64,000 nucleotides of DNA, taken from contig JAFRRF010000011.1 in the NCBI GenBank assembly GCA_017428245.1, positions 23,059 to 87,058 of the forward strand. The letters are read 5' to 3'. Each line of letters opens with the position of its first letter. Positions within the stretch are counted from its first letter, which is position 1. The notes under the pieces were generated by a model that saw only the letters and a list, made by a program, of their open reading frames with translations, was not told the DNA's origin and searched no databases. This stretch comes from Bacteroidales bacterium. Its GTDB lineage: Bacteria > Bacteroidota > Bacteroidia > Bacteroidales > UBA932. A program made the position numbers and the translations under genes. Positions 17,205 through 27,307 of the stretch are shown one piece after another.

Positions 17205-18100
17205 TTCCTGAAATGCTCCCGGATGAAGAAAAGCAGTTGCGCTGGCAGGCCGTTGCGGAATCCTTCGGCGTCGACGGCCACGTATTTGTCTTCAAAGACA
17301 TTGAAGGTATGGAAGGCGTGGCCATACTTGAGCAGGGGCGAATGCAGACGCCGAATCTCTTTAAACGAAACCCTGCCGTTTTCTACGACCATATCCTGAA
17401 GAACCACACAACCCCCATAAAAACGAGTACAGTCCTGGGCGGGCCTTATCGTACGCCCTTGCGCGTGGAACGGGACGCCGGCGTTTCGGGCTACTTTCGT
17501 TGGGAATGCGATACTATCGGCCGGAGCCGCATCGGTTTCGGAGGAATAAGGATAGATATCCAGCTTTCGGCCACTATCATTGGGTGCGGTCGTGGCAAGA
17601 ATGACGTCGCGGCCTTCCAGCTTCCATAGGACGGCATCGGCCAGGGGGTAGTCGCTGAGGTCCCGGACTTTCGTGGCGATGCCGGAATCCTCGTCATACT
17701 CGAATAGTGTCAATTTCCCGGAAAGGGTGTTCTCCGGGTATATGTAAACCTTTCCACCTTCCCTGTAATAGGCCGGGAAAGACAGGTGCGTTTCCTGTTC
17801 GATGACCGGATCGATCTGCTCCAGTTTCCACGTATGGCGGTTCACTTTCAAGCGAGAGATGCGTCCTCTGTTGCAGGAGTACAGAAATTCTTCCACTAAG
17901 ATGAAGACATAGTCATCCGTCATCGAAAGGATGAATGGATCGGCGAACCACCGGTCTTTGCAATGATGCTTGATCCAGTGGATTCTCAACTTGCCTTTCG
18001 GATTGAGAATGGCATCAGGATCAAACTCTGCTACACCTACTGTCCATCGCAACAGGGTGTAGTTGACATACCAGTTTTTGAGCCGCTCTTTAAGATTCAT
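17201..18100 (-). CDS. Beta-propeller protein resembling glucosamine inositolphosphorylceramide transferase N-domain
   Basis: A 299-residue protein with no signal peptide. Repeated blade-like stretches (HHCKDRWFADPFIL, HLSFPAYYREGGKVYIYPE, YPLADAVLWKLEGRDVIL) match the five-bladed propeller domain found beside glycosyltransferase genes and in plant GIPC glucosaminyltransferases, where the propeller is distantly related to GH43-like folds. The biochemical role in bacteria is not established; it may be a transferase or glycan-binding subunit. It lies between a GT2 gene (4-bp overlap) and the pyruvyltransferase gene (adjacent). Confidence 0.62.
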   Translation of the reverse strand: MNLKERLKNWYVNYTLLRWTVGVAEFDPDAILNPKGKLRIHWIKHHCKDRWFADPFILSMTDDYVFILVEEFLYSCNRGRISRLKVNRHTWKLEQIDPVIEQETHLSFPAYYREGGKVYIYPENTLSGKLTLFEYDEDSGIATKVRDLSDYPLADAVLWKLEGRDVILATTAPNDSGRKLDIYPYSSETDAAPADSIAFPTKVARNAGVPFHAQGRTIRPAQDCTRFYGGCVVLQDMVVENGRVSFKEIRRLHSPLLKYGHAFHTFNVFEDKYVAVDAEGFRNGLPAQLLFFIREHFRK

Positions 18101-19108
18101 CTATTTCAAATGATCGGAGATAAAACGGAGACTTTTTTCGCGGAAAGAACCCAATTCGGAAAGATTCATCCCGCGGTCAAATACCGTATGGAAGCGGTCT
18201 GCGCCCCGTTCTTCATTGATAAACACTTTAAACGGTTTCCCGAAAATGATGGAAAAGAGACATCCGTGATAAGAGTCCGTAATGACGTATTCCGCATTTC
18301 TGATGGTGGAAAGCCAGTTCTCGATGGAAAGGCCGGATTCCGACACCGTCATTTCCCTGACTTCCAGCCCGAGTTCCTCGCGTTTCTCTGCGACAAAAGC
18401 ATCTTTTTCCTCATTCTTATCAAGAATATAAGCAGCTATGTAAGGGGTGGACTGAGCATCCGGTTTTGAGCAAAACTTCTCATAGTCCACCGTATCCAAA
18501 AGCAGCGTGGGGTCCAGAACAACCTGCGCGTCAATGCCCAGATTGTCTTTGCACAATACAGCCCCAGAGTTCTCCCGTACCGAAACGGCATCGAACTGCT
18601 TGATCAGTTCTTTCGCTTCTTTGGTTCGTGCATCGGGATAATCCCAGCTCTCTTTTCCAAAAGATGCGCCGTAGGCTAGTTTCCGACACAGGTAGTCTTT
18701 GGCAAAAACCAGGTACATATCTTCAAGATAATGAGAATTGTACGCATAGCGCCATACCTGGTCGCTGCCCACGATAATCGCTTCTATTCCGTACTTCTTC
18801 AGAATGCCTTTCGAGTAATGGGAGATCGTCTTTGTAACGGAGATATTCTTTTCCACGAACGACGCTATATCCGAAGGACGCTGCAGAAAGTGGTGGTATG
18901 GTTTTATCGGATGGCGTCTGCTTGGTGAAAGCGCGCAAAGCGCGCCCTTTCCGGCATAGAGCAGATAGCGACCAAAAGAAAGCGAAGGCATATAATCCAG
19001 CGTGACAGGCGTATGGCCCATCTTCTTCAAGACCTGCTGCAGGGCATAGTTCTGGAGAATTCCGCCGTAGTTGGCGTAAAGGGGCTGGGTGATGATGCCG
19101 ACTTTCAT
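18101..19108 (-). CDS. Polysaccharide pyruvyltransferase family protein
   Basis: A 335-residue protein. The N-terminus KVGIITQPLYANYGGILQNYALQ has the NYGG-x-LQ-x-YALQ pattern of the CsaB/WcaK pyruvyltransferase family, and ITDSYHGCLFSIIFGKPF near residue 280 is the conserved C-terminal block that binds the donor. Members add a pyruvate ketal from PEP to a sugar, giving the glycan negative charge. PEP is also the PEP mutase substrate in this operon. Pyruvyltransferase genes often accompany FrhB-like genes in Bacteroidota clusters, and one lies at 23745. Confidence 0.86.
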   Translation of the reverse strand: MKVGIITQPLYANYGGILQNYALQQVLKKMGHTPVTLDYMPSLSFGRYLLYAGKGALCALSPSRRHPIKPYHHFLQRPSDIASFVEKNISVTKTISHYSKGILKKYGIEAIIVGSDQVWRYAYNSHYLEDMYLVFAKDYLCRKLAYGASFGKESWDYPDARTKEAKELIKQFDAVSVRENSGAVLCKDNLGIDAQVVLDPTLLLDTVDYEKFCSKPDAQSTPYIAAYILDKNEEKDAFVAEKREELGLEVREMTVSESGLSIENWLSTIRNAEYVITDSYHGCLFSIIFGKPFKVFINEERGADRFHTVFDRGMNLSELGSFREKSLRFISDHLK

Positions 19109-20094
19109 TTGTTCTTTTTACTCCATACGAAATCGGCCAGGCGCTTGATGAATGGATATCGTATTTTCAAGACCATCTTTTTTGCGGTGGAATCATAGCA
19201 GCCCAGTTGCTTCATCTTTTGTACGATTTCGCTCAAGTGTTTGGTTTCTTGGTAGTGTTGGAGAATATCCAACCGGTTTTTGCAATCGTATTCAGCAATC
19301 TTGGCCTTGAACCAATCGCGTTCGTTTTCATCGACCTTGAGCCGTCCGGTAATACTGCTGAGCGTTTCGGTTGCGACATCCTGAATGTGGAGTTTCTGCT
19401 CAAAGGTTTTCCGTGTATGGGAATGACTGTCCTGGTGGACAATGTAGTATCCCAACATATCAGGAATGTAATAGGTGGGATACTTGAACATAATGGGGAA
19501 GAACAGCTGATAATTCTGGCCGATCTCCCGGGGTGTCTCGATCTGTAACGGATCGGGCATGGCGTCTCGGAACATCGATGAGCGCACCATCGTGGAACAG
19601 CAGCAGGTACAACTCATCTGGCCTTTCAAAAAGTCCTCGGCAAGTTGCCTGGTTCGCGTTCGGTTCAGCCCGGTTTCTTGAATCAAGCCAATTTGATTAT
19701 AGTCGACATCATCCACGACGGCGGATCGTCCGATAACCAAACCCGCTTCCGGATGGTTGTCCAGGAAAGTCACCCTTGTTTCGATAGAATGGGCCGGGAG
19801 GTAATTGTCGGAATCCGTCCAGTTCAAGTACTCACCGCTGAAGACTTTCAACCCTTGATTGATGGCGGCGCTTTGACCGGCGTTCTTCTGGTAAAAGTAC
19901 ACGAATTTATAACCTTTCGCTATGATTTTCTCTCCATATTCAATTGCCATCTTTTCCGTTCCGTCGGTAGAGCCATCATTTACGAAGATTAATTCTACGT
20001 TGGGATAGGTCTGGGAAAGGATGGATTCGAAGTATCGGGTAAGGTACTTTTCACCATTGTAGCACGGGGTGATGATGCTGACCAGTTTAGGCAT
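19105..20094 (-). CDS. GT2 glycosyltransferase
   Basis: A 329-residue GT-A enzyme with SIITPCYNGEKYL, FVNDGSTDGTEK and the metal motif DSDN in LNWTDSDNYLPA near residue 95. It overlaps the flippase gene by 8 bp and the pyruvyltransferase gene by 4 bp. The C-terminal 120 residues are helical and charged and may bind acceptor lipid. Specificity unknown. Confidence 0.86.
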   Translation of the reverse strand: MPKLVSIITPCYNGEKYLTRYFESILSQTYPNVELIFVNDGSTDGTEKMAIEYGEKIIAKGYKFVYFYQKNAGQSAAINQGLKVFSGEYLNWTDSDNYLPAHSIETRVTFLDNHPEAGLVIGRSAVVDDVDYNQIGLIQETGLNRTRTRQLAEDFLKGQMSCTCCCSTMVRSSMFRDAMPDPLQIETPREIGQNYQLFFPIMFKYPTYYIPDMLGYYIVHQDSHSHTRKTFEQKLHIQDVATETLSSITGRLKVDENERDWFKAKIAEYDCKNRLDILQHYQETKHLSEIVQKMKQLGCYDSTAKKMVLKIRYPFIKRLADFVWSKKNK

Positions 20095-21625
20095 TGCTGC
20101 GTTTCAGAATCTGTTTTACCTTGTTGATGACGGCCTCCCTCATAGGCTTATCGAAAACGATAAAGAAGACAGTTGCACATACACTGATTGTTGAGGCGAA
20201 ACATACGGCCAGGAAGCGCCACCAGGAAGGTTCGTCAAACTGATAATAAACCACTGCCGTTACGGCCATCGATATGGCTGCGGACAAAAGAATCGGGAGG
20301 ATGGTGTTTTTCAGGAAATAAGCCCTGTCGAATTCGGGTATGTTCTTTTTGACGGAATACAGATTTGATATTACCACAAAAAGCAGGAGGAAATACTTGA
20401 CGACATAAGGGACAATGGGACTCTTGCCCGTTAGCAGCAGTGCATAGGTGATGGGTACGACGGTAATCCAGATCGAACCGTTCACCAAACTCATAAAGCG
20501 GATATTTCCTGAGGCGTGGAGAGCATAAACGAGAGGCAGAAAAATGGCGACAAGAAGACCGAGACCCAAATCGACTGCACAGAATAGCGCCGCGTATTCC
20601 GGAGGGTTTTTCAGCCACAGGTCAATCACGAATTGGCTCTCAAAGAAAAAGGGTACTGACAACAACATCAGTAAAGAATAAGCATACTTGGATGCATCAA
20701 TCATAAGGCTCTCCATCTTTTTGATGTCACCGCTGGCGTACGCCTTTACGATGGGAGGCTTGATGGCGGTAAGGAAATTACTTGAGAAACCATTGACCGC
20801 ATTGCAGATGACACCTGCCTTTCCAGCAGCCGAGTTGATGGCCGGGCCGAAAAACATATTCAGGACGACGTCGACACCCTGGTCGCGGGCCATCGAGCTC
20901 AAATTCCCCATCAGGTCCCAGCCGGAGAAAGACAGGATGGGCTTTATAAGTCCCCAATCCTTTACTATTCGGAAATGGCATTCCTCGAAGCGGCGGATGC
21001 AATAGACCCGGTAAATCATAATGATCAGGGTCTTGACGCAGAGCACAAGGATTCCATAGGTAATGAGCTTGTCGATGGGGGAGATGATGATGATATAGCA
21101 AATCAGCAACTTGAGGACGACTTCCAGAATGCTCATATAGGCAAAAGCCCCCATCTTCTCGTGCGCAATCAGGGAGGCGGAATAAGGCACCTGGGTGATG
21201 CTCAATATGGTCGCGAAGGCTGATAACTGGTAAACGACCCGGGCCGCATGCATACGATCTTCCGGAATCACTAGTTTATTGTTCAGCAGCCACAGGCCGG
21301 CCGTTTCCAGAAGGATGAAGATAATGATGGCCAGAATGATGTGGACCATTAAAGCCGCAGAGAAGGTTTTCTTTAGCCTGTCCTTGTCGTCACGGCCGAT
21401 CTCATACGTGAGGAATCTCGATGTGGCCCCGGAGAGGGCCCCGTTGAGGAACATAAACATTCCTACTGCCCCGCCGACGATATTATAGATACCATCATCG
21501 ACTACGCCCAGTACGCTCAGGATAACCCGCGATGTGTATAGCGACACGAGCATCGTGAGCGCCATACGCAGATAGAGGAGCAGCGTATTCTTTGCGATCG
21601 TCCTGTTAGATGATATTTCGGCCAT
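20087..21625 (-). CDS. Wzx-type polysaccharide flippase (MOP superfamily)
   Basis: A 512-residue polytopic protein with about 12-14 hydrophobic helices and the MOP/PST family N-terminus (NTLLLYLRMALTMLVSLYTSR). YNIVGGAVGMFMFLNGAL and the repeat-related second half fit a lipid-linked oligosaccharide flippase that moves undecaprenyl-PP-glycan units to the periplasm. The ATG at 21625 is preferred over a TTG one codon earlier. It overlaps the upstream acyltransferase gene by 20 bp. Its presence supports a Wzx-dependent export route; the polymerase is not obvious. Confidence 0.87.
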   Translation of the reverse strand: MAEISSNRTIAKNTLLLYLRMALTMLVSLYTSRVILSVLGVVDDGIYNIVGGAVGMFMFLNGALSGATSRFLTYEIGRDDKDRLKKTFSAALMVHIILAIIIFILLETAGLWLLNNKLVIPEDRMHAARVVYQLSAFATILSITQVPYSASLIAHEKMGAFAYMSILEVVLKLLICYIIIISPIDKLITYGILVLCVKTLIIMIYRVYCIRRFEECHFRIVKDWGLIKPILSFSGWDLMGNLSSMARDQGVDVVLNMFFGPAINSAAGKAGVICNAVNGFSSNFLTAIKPPIVKAYASGDIKKMESLMIDASKYAYSLLMLLSVPFFFESQFVIDLWLKNPPEYAALFCAVDLGLGLLVAIFLPLVYALHASGNIRFMSLVNGSIWITVVPITYALLLTGKSPIVPYVVKYFLLLFVVISNLYSVKKNIPEFDRAYFLKNTILPILLSAAISMAVTAVVYYQFDEPSWWRFLAVCFASTISVCATVFFIVFDKPMREAVINKVKQILKRSNA

Positions 21626-22649
21626 CAAATAACCGTTCTACTTTATGCCAGATGAATAACCTGATTTTGTCCAGCAAAACACACGACAGGAATACAAGTA
21701 TCAAGAACAGCAATATCAGTAAACCTCTCAGGATAGGAGAAAAATTCGAATAAAAGAACCAGACGGCGGACCGGTAATATGGCATGATAAACTCATTCGT
21801 ATGAATGATGAATACAGCAAATGAGGAAATGGCTATCCAGTTTATGACTTTTGAATGGGCCATATCCGTGTTGATAAAAGCAAAGAGCAGAGCAACGGAA
21901 GAAAGAATGAGGACGGGATTAATATACGAAAACACGATGGGCAGCGTATATTTTGTGTGGAAATCCGCCTTCATCAGATACCAGATACAAAAAGCCACGA
22001 AAAAGGATATGGCAAAATAGGTAACAATGCAAATCTTCCGGTTGGAAAGAACACGAACAGGATATAGCCGCAGATACCTTGCCAACAAATATAATCCAAT
22101 AAAAGAGAGTGTCGAATAGCCGAAAAAGAATTCAGGAGCGGAATCCGTCCAGCCATATATCGTCTGAAAAGCGAAAAAACCGATCAGGACCCACTTGAAT
22201 GTTTTTTGTGAGGCTTTTTCCACAAACAGGTTCAGAACGGGGGACAATATGAAAAGACAAAGGTAGGATTTGATAAACCAATAACCTTTGGTAATCATAA
22301 AGAGTCTTAACACAGAATTCAGAGTTACGACGCTCCGACCTTTTGTCAGGCAAAAGACAAGCAGAAGAGAAACCGTAAAAAACAGGATTTGGAATAAAAG
22401 CGAACAAAGCCTCTTCAGTGATGGTTTTATTCCAAACCAGCCGGAAATCATAATGAATACGTCGATGGCGACGATAGAAAGACTCTCTATGAAAAACCTG
22501 AAATAAGCGTTAAGTGGAGTAGTAGCGCATTCTTCGGGCGTGGGAACGCCTATCCCCAGGAAATTGGCGTGTAACACCAATACTAGGAACATCGAAAGAA
22601 TCCTTAGTAATTCAATATTTGAACTCCTTTGTATCGCTGGAGCTGTCAT
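21606..22649 (-). CDS. Acyltransferase family 3 membrane protein
   Basis: A 347-residue integral membrane protein with about ten helices. RSSNIELLRILSMFLVLVLHANFLG is the acyltransferase 3 first helix with the conserved arginine and histidine, and DVFIMISGWFG is the second block. Base composition is visibly richer in A and T than in the flanking glycosyltransferase genes, which suggests separate acquisition. Predicted to O-acetylate the surface glycan. It overlaps both neighbours (4 and 20 bp). Confidence 0.83.
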   Translation of the reverse strand: MTAPAIQRSSNIELLRILSMFLVLVLHANFLGIGVPTPEECATTPLNAYFRFFIESLSIVAIDVFIMISGWFGIKPSLKRLCSLLFQILFFTVSLLLVFCLTKGRSVVTLNSVLRLFMITKGYWFIKSYLCLFILSPVLNLFVEKASQKTFKWVLIGFFAFQTIYGWTDSAPEFFFGYSTLSFIGLYLLARYLRLYPVRVLSNRKICIVTYFAISFFVAFCIWYLMKADFHTKYTLPIVFSYINPVLILSSVALLFAFINTDMAHSKVINWIAISSFAVFIIHTNEFIMPYYRSAVWFFYSNFSPILRGLLILLFLILVFLSCVLLDKIRLFIWHKVERLFDGRNII

Positions 22650-23743
22650 TGGCCTTTGGTTTTAAGAGAGGTCTGGAAACACCGTCCGTATGACTTTAAA
22701 TAGGAAAGCCTGTCTTTTATCGTTGCGGTTCTTAAGTAGTCGATGAATCTGTTGCGAAAAGCGCCTCGAGAAGCGATATAATCCCACTGCGCATCGAAGC
22801 GCCAGTCAATTCCTTTCTGATAGTTCTGGGTTCGATACGCGTCGAGGGTTTTGCGAATCCCTTCTTCAAGCGAAATGCGCTGGCCGAATTCCGGCACGAG
22901 CGACTTGATCTTCGTATTGTCGATGATGGCGTTCGCTGCCCTTCCGGCAATCTCTCCTTTCCTGTCCGGGCAGTATTCCATAAACCGTTCTGCGGGAATG
23001 TCCACCCGTTTTACCTCTTTGTCCAGGATCCGGCCGAGCACATCGAGCACATCGCTCCAGGAAACAGGCTCGTCGCCACAGATGTTGAAGGCCTCTCCGT
23101 AAGCGGCCGGGTTTCCAATCAGCTCCACGACGCCGACGGCGAAGTCCTCGACGCGCATCATATTCCAACGGGCTGAACCACCGTCCCAGGTAATGACCGG
23201 CTTATCGTTAAGGATCCGGGCCACCACCGTCCAATGATAGCCGTACGGCGGCATAATGCCATAAGGAATGCGGGTATCGTCATAGGTGATGCAGGGACGG
23301 ACGATTGTGTACTTGATTCCGCATTCCGCCGCCTTCTGCATCAGGTATTGCTCGCTGGCCCATTTGTCGGTGGAATAAGTCCATTCTTTGAAACCCTTGG
23401 GCGCATCCTCACCTTTCTTCCCGGGGATGGAGGTGTCGTAAACACAGGCCGATGAAATGAAGACATACTGATCGGCGACCGCCTGGAACAAGTCCAGACT
23501 ATGCGCAATCTGCTCCTGGTTATAGCAGATGAAATCGATTACTGCATCGAAGTGCCTTCCCGCCAAAACCGATTTGAGGTAATCTGTATCGTTGACGTCT
23601 GCCTGGATCAGTTCGACGCCTTCCGGAATCAAATGCTTTCTGTGTCCCCGGTTGATGACGGAAACGTTCAGGCCGCTGGCCAAAGCTTCCCTGACCACCG
23701 CTGTGCTCAGGACACCCGTACCGCCGACTACCAATAGGCTCAT
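22646..23743 (-). CDS. NAD-dependent epimerase/dehydratase family protein
   Basis: A 365-residue extended SDR. LLVVGGTGVLSTAVV supplies the cofactor loop, FISSACVY the active-site serine, and YSTDK the YxxxK pair; FNICGDEPVSW near residue 225 is a conserved NDP-sugar SDR segment. The ATG at 23743 is chosen because it begins just before the Rossmann strand and lies one base past the upstream stop codon; the longer frame reads into the FrhB-fusion gene. It probably tailors a nucleotide sugar for this operon; reaction unknown. Confidence 0.78.
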   Translation of the reverse strand: MSLLVVGGTGVLSTAVVREALASGLNVSVINRGHRKHLIPEGVELIQADVNDTDYLKSVLAGRHFDAVIDFICYNQEQIAHSLDLFQAVADQYVFISSACVYDTSIPGKKGEDAPKGFKEWTYSTDKWASEQYLMQKAAECGIKYTIVRPCITYDDTRIPYGIMPPYGYHWTVVARILNDKPVITWDGGSARWNMMRVEDFAVGVVELIGNPAAYGEAFNICGDEPVSWSDVLDVLGRILDKEVKRVDIPAERFMEYCPDRKGEIAGRAANAIIDNTKIKSLVPEFGQRISLEEGIRKTLDAYRTQNYQKGIDWRFDAQWDYIASRGAFRNRFIDYLRTATIKDRLSYLKSYGRCFQTSLKTKGQ

Positions 23744-23744
23744 G

Positions 23745-25541
23745 TTAATTCCACTCGATGTTTTCTTCCACGACTTTTGCGGGTACGCCCGCAACGACAG
23801 CGTGTGCGGGAACGTCTTTCGTGACGACGGCTCCTGCCGCGATAACAGCTCCGTCGCCGATGGTAACTCCCTTGAGAATCATCGCCCGTTGTCCGATCCA
23901 AACGTGGTCGCCAATCTTGATCGGGGCGGCCACCTGGTAGCCATCTTTTTCGATTTGATGTGCATCGTACGACCGGATGATGACATCCCGGCCGATGAAA
24001 CAGTTCTCGCCGATTTCAATGCGGTCGCCGCAGGTTATCTGGCAGTTTTCATTGAGGAAACCATTGCCCTTGAGAACGAGTGTGCCCCCGGAAATGACCC
24101 GGATATAACTTCCTGCAAAGACGGTGAAAGGTTTGTCGACTTGCATCGTCGCGTTCTTTTCCAAAAGAAGACGGGTTTCCATCCGCGATTTACGGACCTG
24201 CTTTTCTCCGATCCGGAGCCGGTTTTTCAAGATGAGCTGCGCTCCTTCGTCCAGTTGGACCACGGTATGCTTCAGATTCATCAGGGGCGTTTTGACGCCC
24301 TTCTTTACTTGCGAAGACAGGAAGTTATACTTGATAAAAGTGGCCCAGGAAGGGAGGGAGAGTCCCAGTTCGGACACTCTTTTCATCGCTTTTCGGAGTG
24401 GATTCATCATTTTGTTCAATTTGGGCCGCCCGTTCCCGTTCGGGAAGTATTTCAAGGCCAGTTTGTCGAAAGACATCGAGTCAAGATCGTTAAAGAACGG
24501 TTCGCGTGTGTCGAATCTTTTCTCGAGAGAAGAATTCATCGCAGGGTTGCCAATAGCGGCCTGTTCTTGCGGAAACTGTTTCCAGACGATATCTCCCTTG
24601 ATGGTTTCGAATAAGGCGGCACCTTTGTCGGAATTGATCATCACCATCGAGGTGCCTTTATCCTGGTCCATCGCCGGGTCAAGTTTTTCAATACCCCAGA
24701 AATCAGCCAGCGTAATGTCCGCTTTCTGCGGAAAACTCTTAAACTTGCAATTATAGCAGCTCGGGCGGACAAAGTCGTTGTACTGCAGGTACCCGATGAA
24801 GAACAGGTCATGCCAGCGGTCCTTGCAATAGACTTTCCCGTTTTCAAACTTTACCCGGATGGAGAAGTTGTGCCAGCCCTTTTCCTTCGACTTGAACTTG
24901 ATGTCCGTGGCCCGGGAGCCGTATTTCTTCTCTAGCATTTCCATATAGGAGAGAAACACTTTCGGTGAATTGACGCCCCGGCAGATGAAGTCAGCGGTAA
25001 TCAGGTTGTCATAGTCCTTGCCCAGGAATTTGTAAAGGGCTTGTACCTGACACGGCGTTCCGCAGAAAAACACATTCTTTCCATTCTTGAGCCGTGCCCG
25101 GATATTCCGATAGACGGACTCCGCGTTGCTTTGGAGATACTTCGAACTGCGAATCTCCGGCAGCCGTTCCCGTTGGTCCGTAATGATTTGCGATACGGTG
25201 TGGTCTTCGTTATAAACAGCTCCGCCGACAAACGCCTCACGGTCAAACATCTTGTTTGCCAGCATCGAATGGATTCCGCCGGAGGTGCTGTCCAGACGGA
25301 CGGCCTCGTCTTTGGTATACGCGGCGTACACGGCGGGTTTTTCGTATCGCTCGATGAAATCAGCCGGGCTGATTACCGGACAGACGCGTTCGCATAATCC
25401 GCAATCAACGCAGGCCGCTTTGTCTATTTCGGGATACCAGAATCCTTCGTGGTCAGCCTTGAAGGAAATGGCGCCGTGGAGGCAGATGTCCCCGCACGCA
25501 TTGCAACCACAACAGTCGATCTTATCCTTTAGTACTATCAA
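23745..25541 (-). CDS. FrhB-like iron-sulfur oxidoreductase fused to a hexapeptide acetyltransferase
   Basis: A large fusion of about 598 residues. The N-terminus has two ferredoxin-type 4Fe-4S motifs ([11 protein letters not shown] and [11 protein letters not shown]), then a coenzyme F420 hydrogenase/dehydrogenase beta-subunit-like body with more cysteines ([21 protein letters not shown]). The last ~140 residues form a left-handed beta-helix acetyltransferase ([29 protein letters not shown]). FrhB-like proteins in glycan clusters are often found with pyruvyltransferases, but their reaction is not settled. No ATG precedes the first cysteines; I use the TTG at 25541, giving a 20-bp overlap with the upstream gene. 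A TTG at 25598 would overlap it by 77 bp. Confidence 0.78.
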   Translation of the reverse strand: MIVLKDKIDCCGCNACGDICLHGAISFKADHEGFWYPEIDKAACVDCGLCERVCPVISPADFIERYEKPAVYAAYTKDEAVRLDSTSGGIHSMLANKMFDREAFVGGAVYNEDHTVSQIITDQRERLPEIRSSKYLQSNAESVYRNIRARLKNGKNVFFCGTPCQVQALYKFLGKDYDNLITADFICRGVNSPKVFLSYMEMLEKKYGSRATDIKFKSKEKGWHNFSIRVKFENGKVYCKDRWHDLFFIGYLQYNDFVRPSCYNCKFKSFPQKADITLADFWGIEKLDPAMDQDKGTSMVMINSDKGAALFETIKGDIVWKQFPQEQAAIGNPAMNSSLEKRFDTREPFFNDLDSMSFDKLALKYFPNGNGRPKLNKMMNPLRKAMKRVSELGLSLPSWATFIKYNFLSSQVKKGVKTPLMNLKHTVVQLDEGAQLILKNRLRIGEKQVRKSRMETRLLLEKNATMQVDKPFTVFAGSYIRVISGGTLVLKGNGFLNENCQITCGDRIEIGENCFIGRDVIIRSYDAHQIEKDGYQVAAPIKIGDHVWIGQRAMILKGVTIGDGAVIAAGAVVTKDVPAHAVVAGVPAKVVEENIEWN

Positions 25542-26478
25542 CGCTATTGCGCTTTTTGAAAAACAGAAGAGAAACGAGGGAATGGAGAAGGTATGCAAAA
25601 GCGATGGCTAAGACATAGCTGATCAGCACATTGACGACTTTGGGCAGAGGAAGCATCAGGCAAAGGGCCAATATGATACTCTCGTGCAATAAATAGATCT
25701 CATATGAAACATTGCCGATGAAAGACAAAATGCCTTTGGAAAAGGAGAATAATTGTACGAGTGTCAATATGAAAAACAGCGAAGGGATTCCACAGAAAAA
25801 ATAAACAAATCGGTGTATTTGCACTCTGGTCCCAGAGTAGTTAATAAGCACAACAGCTAAAAAAGCAAGAAAGGACAGAATATAGCAGGCAATACACGCA
25901 GTTTTGTCTTCAATGGTTTTCTTCTCATACACCAACTTGCCCAGATTCATGGCCAAAAAGAAAATAGGTAATCTCGTTACCAGGATTTCTGTCTTGGGCA
26001 AATGGTATGATAAGGGGAATGTGATGGCAACGAGGAGAAAAGGCAGAATGAAACTGCCTTTAAACCGTTGGATGAGTTTGAAGTAAAACGGAGCAAGCAG
26101 ATAGCAAATGACGATAAGTGTTACGAACCAGAAGATTCGCTCTCCCCAAAAGAACAGATTCAATCCGGTAATCCGAATGATAAAGTCTTGAAAAGAAGGA
26201 TAGGAGCGGAGAATGAAAAAAGGAATGGCAACGATCAGGTAGGTCGGCAAGATACGGGTAAAGCGCCGTTTATAATAATGACCGAGATGCTGATCTTTGG
26301 ATAAAGAATAGAACTGCCCGATAGCCGACACAATCAGAAACCATTCAACTCCGATATTTCCATATAGGGCAAATCGTCCAATCGAATGGGTCGCCATAAT
26401 GAAAACGATGGCAACCCCCATCAATGCTGACCGATAGGTGCTGAAATCGTGAAAAAAAATACGGTTTATGGACAGCAT
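25522..26478 (-). CDS. Acyltransferase family 3 membrane protein
   Basis: A 318-residue polytopic protein. The opening [18 protein letters not shown] and later helices follow the acyltransferase 3 pattern, although the first helix is more divergent than in the other two copies. The gene is markedly AT-rich compared with the core genes. It starts one base before the licD stop (TAATG overlap) and runs into the FrhB-fusion gene. Likely O-acyl decoration of the glycan. Confidence 0.76.
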   Translation of the reverse strand: MLSINRIFFHDFSTYRSALMGVAIVFIMATHSIGRFALYGNIGVEWFLIVSAIGQFYSLSKDQHLGHYYKRRFTRILPTYLIVAIPFFILRSYPSFQDFIIRITGLNLFFWGERIFWFVTLIVICYLLAPFYFKLIQRFKGSFILPFLLVAITFPLSYHLPKTEILVTRLPIFFLAMNLGKLVYEKKTIEDKTACIACYILSFLAFLAVVLINYSGTRVQIHRFVYFFCGIPSLFFILTLVQLFSFSKGILSFIGNVSYEIYLLHESIILALCLMLPLPKVVNVLISYVLAIAFAYLLHSLVSLLFFKKRNSVDSTKG

Positions 26479-27284
26479 TATTTCCAGTATGCTTTGAACC
26501 CGTGATTGGATACCCTCTTTTCAATGGGAGGGAGTTGCATATAATTGCCGTAGATGGTTGTGAGCCATTCGTCGAAGTTTTCCGGAATTAAAAACTGATA
26601 CTCTTCGAATGGGCTCTCAATAAGGCTTGTAATATGATTGCGTGGAATGGACCAGCCCCCCACATACCCTATAAAGTGCGACGTCTCATAGGGGTACTTC
26701 ATTTTTGTCTTTAAAAAACGACCAAGAGCTTTCTTGTTGGAATAAAAGATCCCCAGTACCCTGGATGCGAGAATCTTTATGTTCTTTGCCAGTCCATTGT
26801 CCTTTTTTATCTTCAGATTTCGAGTATAGTGCAGACTACTCCAAATCCTCATCCTTTTCTTAATAGCCTTGCTGTGCGAACGGATTTTTCCAGGGGCATC
26901 AGGCATGCCGTCGAGCGGAAAAACGTCAACGTATACTCCACATTTGTCTCCGTGCCCTTCATCAATGATGGTCCTGTCGTCACACACTTTCGCGATATAA
27001 TGATCCCACCCGGAAGAATACTCTGGAGAATATGCTGAAAAATAGCGATGTTTATACTGCTCCATAAAACGCATATAATCCGGTCGGGGCATCCAGATAT
27101 CTATGTCATCATCCCAGGGGATATATCCTTTATGCCTTATGGCACCAAGCAGAGTGCCATAAGCAAGGAAATACCGGATATTGTGCGACTTGCAAAACGA
27201 ATCAATATCCTGCAGAATGAGCAGCATAATCTGCTTTAATTCCTGAAGGGAAATCTCTTTTCCGGGTGCAGGCGTAATAACCAT
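26478..27284 (-). CDS. LicD family phosphotransferase (first gene of the polysaccharide operon in this window)
   Basis: A 268-residue LicD protein with YFLAYGTLLGAIRHKG followed by WDDDID (residues 57-62). The ATG at 27284 is chosen; a TTG 45 bases upstream would start inside the terminator hairpin of the ompA-like gene. It is AT-rich and only distantly similar to the other LicD at 4220, so the two probably act on different acceptors or donors. The expected role is transfer of a phospho-alcohol or phosphonate group to a sugar. Confidence 0.83.
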   Translation of the reverse strand: MVITPAPGKEISLQELKQIMLLILQDIDSFCKSHNIRYFLAYGTLLGAIRHKGYIPWDDDIDIWMPRPDYMRFMEQYKHRYFSAYSPEYSSGWDHYIAKVCDDRTIIDEGHGDKCGVYVDVFPLDGMPDAPGKIRSHSKAIKKRMRIWSSLHYTRNLKIKKDNGLAKNIKILASRVLGIFYSNKKALGRFLKTKMKYPYETSHFIGYVGGWSIPRNHITSLIESPFEEYQFLIPENFDEWLTTIYGNYMQLPPIEKRVSNHGFKAYWK

Positions 27285-27307
27285 CGGTAAAACGGAAACA
27301 ATTCTAA

